Source: Branchiostoma floridae
Lineage: Eukaryota; Chordata; Leptocardii; Amphioxiformes; Branchiostomatidae
Assembly (NCBI RefSeq): GCF_000003815.2
Contig: NC_049983.1
Span: 26,566,192-26,630,191 of the forward strand
Reading direction: 5' to 3'
DNA length: 64,000 bases
The notes under the pieces are model-generated. The model was not told where the DNA came from. It saw only the letters and a program-made list of their open reading frames with translations, and made no database searches. The position numbers were made by a program, and so were the translations under genes. Positions within the stretch are counted from its first letter, which is position 1. Each line of letters begins with the position of its first letter. Of this stretch, positions 43,701 through 53,149 are shown piece by piece.

Positions 43701-46700
43701 GGTGGAGATTGTTGGCTTCGGGGACTGGGAGAGGAAAGTGTTGTTTTTACCTCTAAACAGCACGTCATGCACATTACTTCTCTTTTTGTTGTACTGGCTA
43801 GTCGATGACAGATCAAAAAGACACAAACTGTGGTACTTGTATCTCTGGCTGGTAGAAAGGCCTAATACCTCCCAGACAGAGTTATACGTCTTATACTTCT
43901 ACTTCCTCAAAGGGCCAGTCAAGGGGCAGGGCTGACAGGCCAGGCTGAGATCCCTGGCAGGGCTAAAGAGTAGCAATTACTATGCCTCTCAATCAACTAT
44001 TTTGTCCCTGGACAAGCGCCTGCTGCTGCTTTATTAAAAGAGACATGACAGGTGGAGCGTCTGAGATGACCGGGGTCACATGCTTGGTTCCCTTAGAGAG
44101 TTGTCTGGGGGAGAAAACAGCAGATGGCTCAGATCCCTAAAGCAGTGTGTTAAACTAACATTTGCTAAATAAAAACAAACTGCTGTATTACAGCCTTGTT
44201 TTAAAGCAGTCAGTCCTTGTTATGTACATTGAAGACTGAATATTCAATCTTCAAACCTTTGATAACGTGAAGGGGAAAATGTCAAGTCAAAGTGCAATCC
44301 TCTGACAGCACCCGTTTCTGCCATACCCAGGCCTGCAGTTACGTGGTGACCTAAATATGACCTCCTTTGTGACTGTTGCCACTAGATCAAATGTTACACT
44401 GTGAGTATGGTATCGTTGTTATCAACATCAACATCAACCACAAGCGTCATTTCTTTCTCCCTCAATGTTGTTGTTTATCTATTTGCAGACCAATAGAAAT
44501 TTAAATTCAGACAAGTAACATTGAATAGCTCGGCAATTTGTCTATATTCCACTAGAGGGCAGAGCTAGATGAGAGGCCGAAAATTTCTGAGGGTATGAAT
44601 GGGGGGGATCTTGGTGGCCTGACGTGATAGCCAGGCCAGGTAGACAGGCCAGGTAGACAGGCCAGGGGCCCAGCCCAGCTCTTTCATCGAACCCCACGCT
44701 GGGGTCTGGTTTGAACTTTGAGTTACTCCGATCGGCTGGACCTATGAAAACATACATAAACGTGTAAACATGTAAATATTTGCCCTGAGAAAGGTAGGCT
44801 ATTTGAATGGTTAAACCTACCATAAGATTTTAAGAGATTTTGTCCGAACAGTATCTGAACAACTTAGGTCTACATTTACGAGTAAAAAGGTCTTCATTTA
44901 AGAGTAAAAAGCTTGTTGTAAGAGAGTTGATTCCAAAACCCTGTCCCATATTAAAGACCTTTCATTGACCTTTCTCATAACCACTCCTAACTTAATGGTG
45001 CCCAAGAACAGTTCCTTCCATTCTAATCCTGAACGAAAATTTACTTGCTAGGATAAAATATTTCAGTCTATCTGTCCAAAAAATCTCAATTTGACAACAT
45101 GAAATTATATCCAACTTATTCAAGCTTCAGTTTGCTCTTTTGATCACATCAAAGATGGTATTTCTTTCATTTACTGATGCAGAAAACTTGTAGCAAGGAG
45201 CAACCTCGCCGACAAACTTCCAAACAAAAATATCCTTATTAGTAAACTATCAAATCCCAACCATGGTCTGGAGGTCATGTTCAGCTATGCGTGACAGAAT
45301 GCACTACAAGCACAGTAGCTAGCCCCCTTCACCGGCGTCTCTGGGGGCCTTGGCGTAATTATTTTTTTTGAGGGGGAGGTCTATTCGCGATTCTAACCGG
45401 GTGCTGGGGGCCCGTACAAGTTCCCGGTATATATTCCTTTCCCGGCATATCTTCCTTTTTCGGCGTATTCCCGGTTAAAAATCGCGACCCCCCCCCTCCC
45501 AAAAAAAAAATTACGCCAAGGCCCCCAGACACGCCGGTGAAGGAGGATACACAGCAGCACACACAGCTCACCCTGTAAATGCTGACTGGTGATGTGTTCG
45601 GCCACCCACAGTGGAGTTCTTCTGGCCTGGTCGTAAGCTAGAACATGGTTGTGGAGGTAATGCACGGCGGGGCCTCTCTCTGGGACGCCATACTTCAGAA
45701 TCTCTGCCCCTCTCTTAGCCAATGGGTCAACTGGAACTGGTTTGATTTGATTGATTTGATTTGATTTATTGGAATTGCAAACAATACAATACACGTGGGA
45801 CACAGGCAGCGATATGCTGGTGTCGTGGCCCACACATGAATACATACACACATATCAATTTGTACAAATGTTAAGATACAATCATTGCATACAATTTAAA
45901 ATTACAATACAATCTATAAATCTGGGTATCAATCAGTCAGTCCAGTTTGCCAGTCTTCGTTTAAACAATCTGAGACTACCAGCTTGCTTTATTGCCTGGG
46001 GAAGATCGTTCCAGAGGCGGGAAGCGTGCGGAATGAAGCTTGACTGGTAAGTCTGGGTCCTGCAGCGTGGTATGTGGAGATGGGTAGAGTTGCGAAGCCG
46101 TAGGCGTGTGGTTCTGTGCTCGCCTCTTGTGGTGGGTATCAGCGGTTGCAGGTGAGGAGGGACTAAGCCATTCACCAGTTTATACATGAGAACCATGGAC
46201 TGGGAATGTCTTCTAGTTGCTAGGCTGTCCCATCCAAGTTCTTGCATGACGACGCTTGATGGTGTTCGCCTAGCGGCCCCGGTGACAAGGCAGGCGGCTT
46301 GGTAGTGAACTCGCTCCAACATCTTGCTGGATGAAGAAGCCAGGTCCCCTAGCAGTACAGAGGCGTACTCCAGTTTTGGTCGAACCATCGTGTTGTACGC
46401 CATCTCTAGTGCCTCCCGGGATAGCTTGCCTCTGAGTTTCCACAGGAATCCCAGAGTTCTCCTGGCCTTGCTAGATGTAGTCTGGACGTGTTCAGTCCAA
46501 CGTAAGGTCTGGTGGATGGTGGTGCCCAGGTGAGTATAGAACGGCACTTGTTCAACTATCTGTCCAGCTATGTAGATTGTAGGTAGCTGTACTTTACTTC
46601 GAGGGGACTTTATACACATGACCTTGCACTTGTCCGGATGGAGCTCAAGGCCCCAGTCAACGAACCAGGTGGAGACGTGTTGAAGGTCAGTGTTTGTTGT

Positions 46701-49700
46701 GCTGGCCACTTCCTGAGCTGTCGGTCCGGACTTGGAAAGCGACGTGTCGTCAGCGAAGCAATTGATGTTTGAGGAACAAGGTAGGTCTTTGATGTCATTA
46801 ATGTACACAAGGAATAGGAGCGGTCCGAGGATACTTCCTTGTGGGACTCCTGCCTTAGTGTGCCCCCAGGAGGACGCCACGCCGTTAATCACAACTCGTT
46901 GTTGTCGGCCCGTGAGGTAGTCTGCAACCCACATGTTGAGGGCTCCCTTAACACCGTAACGGGAGAGCTTGTAGGTGAGACCATCGTGCCACACGGTGTC
47001 GAATGCTCGACGGACATCCAGGAAGACTGCGGCAGTGCAGGCAATGTTGGGATCGTCAATGGACTTGGCCCATTCGTCAACAAGCCGCATGAGCTGCAGT
47101 ACTGTTCCGTCTCCTTTCTTGAAGCCTGACTGGTTGACGTTAATCAGGTTGTTGTTCATAAGGTAAGCGTACAAGTGATTATGAACAAGTCTCTCCAAGA
47201 CCTTGGGAACTGTAGAAAGTAAGGCGATGGGCCGGTAGTTGGAGGGATTAGTGCGATCACCCTTCTTGTAGACCGGTGAGATGTTGCACCTTTTCCACTC
47301 TAAAGGGAACTGGCCGGTTGACAAGGAAAAATTAAACAGTTCGCACAGGGAGGCGCAGATGATAGGTGCTGCCTCCTTAAGCAGTCTGTTTGAAATCCCG
47401 TCAGGACCAGGGGCCTTGTTGGACTGGAGTGTTTGTAGGGTGCGTTCGACTTCCTCCACCGACACTACGATTGTGTTTAGTTCTTTATTGGTGAACCGAG
47501 GAAGTCGTCTGGTACAGTCAGGGTGGGTTGCTTCACTTGTAACGTTGACGAAGATGTCGTTTAGCAGTTCAGCCTTGTCCTTGTCCTTAGCCACCACTGA
47601 GCCGTTCGCAGAGAGAGCCGGGATTGCAGACTTGCCCTTCCCAGTTGCCTGTTTGAGAACAGACCAGAACTGACGAGCACCTTCCGCGGTTTTAAGTCTC
47701 TCGCTAACGGCAGCGTAGTATCCAGCTTCGGCTTGGCGAAGGTCTTTAGTCAGGCGGTTTTTGGCCTTTGTGTAACTTTTCCAATTTTCATTGGATGGCG
47801 AAGACTTAAAAGTTTTGTACAGTTCGGTTTTGTGTTGGATAGCCTCCAGTAATTCAGAGGTTACCCAGGGTTTACGTGGAGCTGTAGCCTTGATGTTCTT
47901 GTTGGGGATGGTGTTTTTTGCAACATTTAAGAACTTAGCCTTCCAGTTTGACCTCTAGATTACAAAGATGACAATCATAAATGGACCGATCCAGTCGAAC
48001 GCCATATCGAACAAATAGAACCCTATATTCTATTTCGAACACCTCCGTCAAAAACTAGCCCAGTGAGACAGAAATGCCTATTTTTGGCGGAGGTGTTCGA
48101 AATAGAACCATGATCGAACAGGGGGTGGGGTTTTGGGATAGGTTCATTGTATGGAGGTGTCTGTAAAAGCGACATTTCCAAAAAAAGAAAATATTGACAC
48201 ATGACAATGTGTAAAAGTTTGAAGCATTTAAATCTTAATAGCTTTTTCATTCCACTTGCGAACTGTGTGTTTGAACTTGAAATTGATTTTCCCCAAAGAA
48301 CATCTAGGAGATATTTTGCTTAGGATACAGCTCAATCAGGTAGCACAGCAAGTACTGTAGATTTATTTATGCTCGCGGGGATAAAATTTCGCGGTAGGAG
48401 CGGAAATGATTCTTTTGAGGTGTTTTAAGTTCGCATTTGGAACGATATTGTTGTATATTAGTAATACACGACGGGACCCTTACGGACCACAAGTCTGAAA
48501 CCATTATGGCGCATGGCCTCGAAATGTTTATCACGTCTCGAACAGAACGGAAAAGAACCCCTAGTTTATAACGTTATATACACACGTAAATATGATGGAG
48601 AATGGCCTCTATCCTGCCATTGGGAATCGAGTTTTACTACGTGATAGCAGCACATTTCCATTTGATCCCCTTCTGATTTAATTCTAACACTGTATATTCA
48701 TCATACTTAGTTACGTTTGTGATGTTGATTATGAAGTCGAAGTCGTTGTTTAAAAGGGTAACATCGATCGTCTTTTGTTTGTTCAACATATTGCCAAGTG
48801 TATTGAGTTTTACTTTTACTACGCGATAATAAAACGTTTCCAGTAGATCTCCATTAGAAAGATCAGGAAGAAAACCGCGAAAATTTCAAGATTTATAATA
48901 CTTGTGCCAAATTAAGTGAGTCGAGGATAAAGAAACTAAGTAACTGCCACATTTGTACAACAGTAACAATTTTCTATGCAACAATAATTGGAAAGTATGA
49001 AAGTGTTCATAATCACCCCGAACGTGTAAGAAGACCGGACGAAGTGACAAGATCAGTCCACGACAGGAGACGACTCCTTGCAGTTTGCAGGTATGCAAGA
49101 TACGGAACACTGAACAGGTGCGTGTCGTCTCCAACTCAGCTCGATTTGTCAGGTCAAAGGGCCAAGGTCATAGGTTACGATACCTGATGAACAGGTACTC
49201 GTACAACACAGTACTCGTACAACCGACTGTTGATTTCATACGCGATGGTTTGTGTGGTAATCTACGGGGTTATTAGCTCCATGTTACAGGAATTGTACAA
49301 GAATGTGTCCAAAGTATCGCTTTTCCATAGGAATGTTTGGAGCCAGCCACTTGTAGAAAGTGGGCCATGCAGACTGCCTTTGGGACTGGAGACATTTAGC
49401 CTAGAAACCTGTTACTGTCAACTGTCATTGACAGCTGTCACGTTGGCCATAGATAATCTTTGTTAAATTATTACTTTTGTATGCAATTGTGTCACACTAC
49501 AAATTGATGTTGTTGTATCTGTGCATAAGATTTTTTTAAAAGTTGTTGCATAGCTTACAACTTTTACCCCATACAGACCCTCCCTTCAGACCGGACAGGG
49601 TTTTCCACAGTCCGGACTAGACAGGGTTTTCCTAGTCTTCATTCTGAAATCTAAATGGTCAGGAAGGATGAAAAATGGCCAACAAACAGAGCATGGTATA

Positions 49701-52038
49701 CCGAGTAATGGAGGCTTCATTTTTGTTCTTTCACAAATTGTTCTTTGACCTTGGAATTCATGTTGGCATATGCACATTCTATGGCATTGATATATATTTT
49801 GCGATGCATCTGCTCATTTTGCAGTTTTAACATTTACAGTTGTTTTTTTCAAACGGCCGAAAATTGATGCGCGCGGATGTCATCCATATAATCAAATCAA
49901 TATGGCCTATAAGTGAGCATGAGTGGTCAGAAAAACGGAGTCGAACTGAACAGAGAACTATGACTAGGATTTGAATCTGCGCAGGAGAATTCACTTGTTG
50001 AACTGAGGAGACATACGGACCCCCCCCCCCTAATAAAAATGGACTAGGAATGTTGTGTTCCTAAGTTTTTTTGCTTGAACGAACGGGTCTAGCAAACACC
50101 TTCAAATCTTCGTCTACTTTTGGCTGCACCGCTAATTTTTGATCTGACATCTGAGTGAAGAACTTTAAACAGACCCCTTCTAATTTTACACTATGGTAAA
50201 AGATCTATGATTTGAAAAAAAAAATGATGCAAGAATTTGTAACAATGAAGTAAACATTGTACAGTAGAAGCCGCCTAATTTTACACCCCATTTGAAATAT
50301 GCATATCATGTGAATATCCGAATGCTGCAACAAAGCAAAGGTATTAAGCTGGACCGCACCACTACGGGATGTGGGTTTTCATGCAATTAACAGAAGTGTG
50401 CGATTATCCGTTGTACAATTAACTGGCTTGTACTGTTCTTATTTCTTAAGTGATTTTCGTCTTTGTTTACTTTTGTTTCAGCTATGTTGTGATTGTGAGA
50501 TACATATTTGCATACTTACACCATGATGATGAAAAAGCATTTCAATTTTACATTGTTAAACTGTATTTATTGTATCACTGAATTTACTTACCTATTCTTT
50601 ATCCTGTGTTGGACAAAAGGCTGTAAGAAAAGACTATAACATCGAGTGAAGTCCGGGATCAATAGGGAATTTTGAATGACCCTAATCCTTCTTCAGAACC
50701 GTAATTGGAAATACAGCATTAAATTTCAAAGGTGTTAACTATTTCTTTTTTTCTTTGTTAATTCATTAATTTCTTGAGCTGTTATGTGGACGCAAACTCG
50801 TTGTAACCTCTACAGACCGCACCTACCCGGGTGGAGCAAGCGGCCGCCGTACCCTCTGTAGCTTCATCCGCTCCCACCAAAGCTGTGTGGCCGCTGGCAT
50901 TGCCGTGCTGCTGGGCCTGTTAGCAGTGGGACTCGCCCCTCTGACGTTTATCAATAAAGAGGTAAAGACATCTACCAGTAAGCTTTAAACATCTTTGTTC
51001 AAAAATATTTACTTTGTCTATTTTTTTGGTAATTGATGGTTAAGTCAGAACATGCTTCGTCCCACCCACCCACCTTTTTTTAAAGTTTGGTATTTTGACG
51101 TTCGTCTTCAGGAAATATCTCAACTGTCCATTACCGTTAACGCATTGAAGCGCGACCAAGACGACATGCGCCAACTGTCCACCACTGTTGACGCCTTGAA
51201 GCGCGACCAAGACGGCATGCGTCAGCTGTCCACCACTGTTGACGCCTTGAAGCGCAACCAAGATGACATGCGCCAGCTGTCCACCACTGTTGACGCCTTG
51301 AAGCGCGACCAAGATGACATACGCCAGCTGTCCACCACTGTTGACGCCTTGAAGCGCGACCAAGATGACATACGCCAGCTGTCCACCACTGTTGACGCCT
51401 TGAAGCGCGACCAAGATGACATACGCCAGCTGTCCACCACTGTTGACGCCTTGAAGCGCGACCAAGATGACATACGCCAGCTGTCCACCTCTGTTGACGC
51501 CTTGAAGCGCGACCAAGATGACATACGCCAGCTGTCCACCACTGTTGACGCCTTGAAGCGCGACCAAGATGACATACGCCAGCTGTCCACCACTGTTGAC
51601 GCCTTGAAGCTCGACCTGGATAAGGAGCGAAACCGAACCGCTGCTTTGGAGCAGCGTCTTCACAAGATAAGTAAGACGCCAGGTAAGTTGGGTTCGAGTT
51701 TGTTTGTTATGTGTACTGCATTAATTTGTAATGGTCTATTTGCAAGCATCAGGAGAATGAAAAGAGCAAAATATTGGGCACTGACTAATATTATGTCGTC
51801 GTATGATATGATTTTCCTCATCAATACCACTCCTATGCCTGCAGAATTATAATTATCACCGTCAATATCTTCCCCCAGCTTTCGGCTGCTTTCAGGGTTA
51901 CTCGGCATTTATTGATGTCTCTTTGAGGTACATATATGAAATGTTGCGCGGTAATTCCCCAATTTTGTTAGGACTGACCGTATATGCATACATACCAACA
52001 TATATATATATATATATTAAGTTGTTTAGCTTCATTTC

Positions 52039-52099
<61 letters not shown>

Positions 52100-53149
52100 A
52101 GAAATGAAGCTAAACAACTTAATGGGGAGATATGTTCCTCTGGTAAAGTAAATGTGATGGTTGGTTTAGTGATGGAATGCTGGAACATTTTCAAAATCAA
52201 CATTGTCCATCCCAACGTCTGTTTTTGACTCAATTTTCACCCCCAGCTTGCACTAAAGGTTACACGGTGTTCCGTGGATTCTGCTACAAGGCCTTCAAGA
52301 TAGCAAAGACCTTCAACTATGCGTCCGAAGCCTGTGGTGAAGACAGCGGCACCCTCGCCATGCCCCGAGACGCCGAGACCAACGCCTTCCTGGTCTACTT
52401 GGCAAGTAACTTGCACAAGTCCGTGGGCAACAGGTGGTACATTTGGATCGGCCTGCACCGTCAGCGCGATGAGGGGAGCTTCGAGTGGGTGGACGGTTCT
52501 GCACTTGGTGACTACAGCCCGTGGGCCAATGGGAAGCCGTATGACATGGGTCGACGTCATTGCGTTTCTTACTCCGCATTACGGGAAGACAATTGGGTCA
52601 ACTTGCCATGTAGCGACAGGCTTTACTTCATCTGCCAAGTCGCTCCAGGTACGTCATGTAAAACTACCTCTGATGGAAATATGTATTCATATATATATAT
52701 ATATAATATATATCAATGAATATTCGTACTCATTGATATAAAGTATCATGACATATCAGTCATACAAAAATGCAACCCTGTATTTACCTGCAGATATGAA
52801 GAATCCCCCCCCCCCCTCCATTATATGGATGCCTTCATTATGACATCAGGAAGTGGTTAGGAAGGTTGAATAAATAACATAACACACCGAGTATGGCATA
52901 CCGAACCGATTCTTCATTTCTGGTCCTTCACATCTCATACTTTCACCTTAATTGTCATATACGGTCTGGAAGCATATTTTTCGGGGAAGTTGATGAACAT
53001 GGCCATGGAAATATCAAATTATTTGTGTGAAAAAGTGCAATAAACCATTATTAGTAATACTTAGTACTGCAAACAATCTACAATACAAGCCATTCAGCCA
53101 ATGTCACATTCTTTTCATGCTTATTTTGTTTGTTACAGGTTTTGGATAG
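37503..53149 (+). CDS. Lectin 3: type II membrane coiled-coil C-type lectin without collagen
   Basis: Five exons join to 1353 nt (450 aa): 37503-37725, 50816-50961, 51112-51682, 52247-52648 and 53139-53149. The tail exon starts [12 protein letters not shown] and ends [10 protein letters not shown]. The transmembrane exon reads DRTYPGGASGRRTLC...LAPLTFINKE. Then come a coiled coil of nine 17-residue units plus tail and one C-type lectin domain. Compared with lectins 1 and 2, the second tail exon and all collagen are missing, and the coil is more than twice as long. The 13 kb first intron contains the EXOG gene on the opposite strand. All phases match the paralogs. The link between the first exon and the rest is by homology and phase only. 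An in-frame ATG upstream at 37392 is less likely than 37503. Confidence 0.78.
37726..39019. other. Lectin 3 intron, segment before EXOG
   Basis: No exon seen. 38070-38180 and 38270-38390 are a diverged tandem pair (GCCTTATTTGGGT...CAATATGGCGGGCAT). Confidence 0.45.
38765..38945 (+). repeat. Direct repeat flanking EXOG, left copy
   Basis: Shares CTGTGCATAAGATTTTT, ATAGCTTACAACnT and GGACAGGGTTTTCC with 49464-49640, about 10.7 kb away on the other side of the EXOG gene, in the same orientation. Confidence 0.75.
39020..39298 (-). CDS. EXOG: EXOG last visible exon
   Basis: 93 codons with stop. VIGQSEVAVPTHLYKVVVAE ... GFKLYPQLDRSK. Ends CKLPINPYNGT, without the C-terminal wing region known in EXOG. 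Confidence 0.85.
   Translation of the reverse strand, partial: VIGQSEVAVPTHLYKVVVAEGHNAPTSIGAFIVPNQPIGSDPDPKLTDYQVPIEDLEKSSGFKLYPQLDRSKTTNLCEMDSCKLPINPYNGT
39640..39815 (-). mobile_element. LINE 3' fragment (GRPRKTW tail)
   Basis: Minus strand reads GRGRPRKTWMECVRWDIKVC and ends SQLLPTPASGIPAAV-like, the C-terminal tail of non-LTR polymerases. Lies in an EXOG intron. Confidence 0.7.
39899..40087 (-). CDS. EXOG: EXOG exon, central
   Basis: 63 codons, phase 0-0. LSNIVPQDIENNKEFWYRIE and FEDVYILSGPLYLPS are strongly EXOG-like. Confidence 0.9.
40480..40672. mobile_element. MITE with CCCTTTTCC-type ends
   Basis: Inverted GC-rich ends (CTTTCCAAACCGGGGCCCGG and CCGGGCCTCGAGTTGGGAAA) around 0.1 kb. 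Related to 3826-4055 and to a one-ended fragment at about 2957. Confidence 0.55.
40715..40817 (-). CDS. EXOG: EXOG split exon, downstream part with catalytic motif
   Basis: Encodes DPMFTAQYEDYWESGWSCGHMAPAGDNKFSQ (first 20 residues: DPMFTAQYEDYWESGWSCGH). The family motif is SRGHM/DRGH; here the Arg is Cys (TGT), consistent with a CGT to TGT change. The histidine and downstream Asn are retained. Confidence 0.88.
40807..40817. repeat. Target site duplication, left copy
   Basis: CCACGCTGGGG, identical to 44694-44704. It is EXOG coding sequence (minus strand CCCCAGCGTGG). Confidence 0.88.
40818..44693. mobile_element. 3.9 kb foldback transposon inserted in an EXOG exon
   Basis: Left arm 40818-42328 and right arm 43280-44693 are inverted copies, starting GGGTCGATGAAAGAGCTGGG and ending with the inverse. 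An 11 bp target duplication flanks it. The arms carry an identical 92-codon stretch (41656-41934 minus, 43657-43935 plus), so they are very similar. The spacer (42329-43279) has no transposase-like frame, so the element looks non-autonomous. Long arms, terminal G-run and 9-11 bp duplication suit Mutator-like or Foldback groups; assignment is inferred. Confidence 0.9.
44694..44704. repeat. Target site duplication, right copy
   Basis: CCACGCTGGGG, the second copy of the EXOG sequence at 40807-40817. Confidence 0.88.
44694..44741 (-). CDS. EXOG: EXOG split exon, upstream part
   Basis: Encodes PADRSNSKFKPDPSV, then runs into the foldback element and would stop at about 44542, before the catalytic histidine. 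Confidence 0.88.
45326..45543. mobile_element. 218 bp palindromic MITE in EXOG intron
   Basis: Arms CCTTCACCGGCGTCTCTGGG and its inverse (ending ACGCCGGTGAAGG) extend about 38 bp each. The middle is also self-complementary. No clear target duplication. Confidence 0.8.
45572..45730 (-). CDS. EXOG: EXOG exon, N-terminal part
   Basis: Phase 1 in and out. Contains LAYDQARRTPLWVAEHIT, matching the LSYDQAKRVPRWVLEHIS region of human EXOG. The acceptor is near 45731 (ttccag) and the region before it is LINE tail, poor in pyrimidines. Confidence 0.85.
45740..47955 (-). mobile_element. 5'-truncated non-LTR retrotransposon (jockey/CR1-like LINE)
   Basis: Minus-strand frame from about 47950 to the stop at 45933 encodes a reverse transcriptase: NKAPGPDGISNRLLKE, NYRPIALLSTVPKVLE, GVPQGSILGPLLFLVYINDI, catalytic FADDTSL, and the late motif RPKLEYASVLL. 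No endonuclease domain remains. The 3' end has a short AATCAAATC-type repeat tail. The frame is open, so insertion is fairly recent. Confidence 0.92.
48028..48107. ncRNA. Near-perfect 80 nt hairpin, function unknown
   Basis: Arms 48028-48054 and 48081-48107 (27 bp, one mismatch) with a 26 nt loop. Could be a tiny MITE or a small-RNA-like hairpin. Nothing in the sequence proves transcription. Confidence 0.4.
48355..48440. mobile_element. Truncated MITE (ACTGTAAATGCA family)
   Basis: Shares GGGGATAAAATTTCGCGGTA and GTTTTAAGTTCGC with the 208 bp copies; the right half is missing. Confidence 0.6.
48450..50261. other. Lectin 3 intron, segment after EXOG
   Basis: No exon recognised. 49464-49640 is the right copy of the EXOG-flanking direct repeat; 49640-49780 resembles 52820-52960. 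Confidence 0.5.
50262..50435. mobile_element. MITE, CAGTAGAAGCCGC family, copy 1
   Basis: TA then CAGTAGAAGCCGCCTAATTT, with AATTAACTGGCTTGTACTG at the other end. Pogo/Tigger-like ends. Other copies at 59060-59221 and 59340-59478. Confidence 0.75.
50816..50961 (+). CDS. Lectin 3 transmembrane exon
   Basis: Acceptor ctctacag. DRTYPGGASG, then SCVAAGIAVLLGLLAVGLAP as the membrane helix. Donor gtaaag in phase 0. Confidence 0.88.
51112..51682 (+). CDS. Lectin 3 coiled-coil exon (9 units)
   Basis: 571 nt. Nine near-identical 51 bp units encode TTVDALKRDQDDIRQLS, then LDKERNRTAALEQRLHKIS. The units are almost identical at DNA level, implying recent expansion. Hydrophobic spacing V-x2-L-x6-I-x2-L repeats every 17 residues. 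Confidence 0.92.
52017..52122. repeat. (AT)n with flanking 22 bp inverted repeat
   Basis: TTAAGTTGTTTAGCTTCATT(TC) at 52017-52038 is exactly inverted at 52101-52122 around an AT microsatellite of about 50 bp. In the intron before the lectin 3 lectin exon. Confidence 0.85.
52247..52648 (+). CDS. Lectin 3 C-type lectin domain exon
   Basis: 134 codons, phase 1-1. Starts ACTKGYTVFRGFCYKAF. WYIWIGLHRQRDEGSFEWVDG is followed by NGKPYDMGRRHC, where EPN/QPD is replaced by KPY, and by NWVNLPCSDRLYFICQ. The fold is intact, but classical sugar specificity is doubtful. Confidence 0.9.
53139..53149 (+). CDS. Lectin 3 terminal mini-exon
   Basis: After acceptor tgttacag, phase 1 reading adds GFG and stops at TAG (53147-53149). 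Confidence 0.65.

Larger units (their letters stand above)
39020..45730 (-). pseudogene. EXOG: EXOG-type mitochondrial DNA/RNA non-specific nuclease, disrupted
   Basis: EXOG is a dimeric 5'-3' exo/endonuclease of the beta-beta-alpha metal family at the mitochondrial inner membrane. Parts seen on the minus strand: 45730-45572 (LKYGVPERGP...HNHVLAYDQARRTPLWVAEHI), 44741-44694 (ADRSNSKFKPDPS), 40817-40715 (YWESGWSCGHMAPAGDNKFS), 40087-39899 (FLLSNIVPQD...EDVYILSGPLYLP) and 39298-39020 (AVPTHLYKVVVAEG...LDRSKTTNLC), stop TAG at 39020. The second and third parts are one exon split by the foldback element 40818-44693. Removing it and one 11 bp duplication leaves 140 nt in frame. Further damage: R to C before the catalytic GHM, a C-terminus about 60 residues shorter than human EXOG, and a LINE next to the first visible exon. 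It could instead be one defective haplotype of an otherwise active gene. Confidence 0.88.

Noticed and set aside
43657-43935. Identical 92-codon frames in both foldback arms (also 41656-41934) as genes
   Set aside because: Identity simply reflects the inverted arms. No known domain is recognised and no start context supports a gene; could be reconsidered if expressed.
44694-44741. Normal intron between the two EXOG pieces rather than a transposon
   Set aside because: The available donor (AGC|gtgggg) and the poly-C AG acceptor join one base out of frame, whereas removal of element plus duplication is exactly in frame.
46324-47673. Plus-strand frames opposite the LINE
   Set aside because: Shadows of the minus-strand reverse transcriptase, which has all canonical motifs.
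51040-51663. Long antisense frame (207 codons) across the lectin 3 coil repeats
   Set aside because: A 51 bp repeat unit without stops on either strand keeps all in-phase frames open. The plus strand has the coiled coil, correct splice phases and paralogs.
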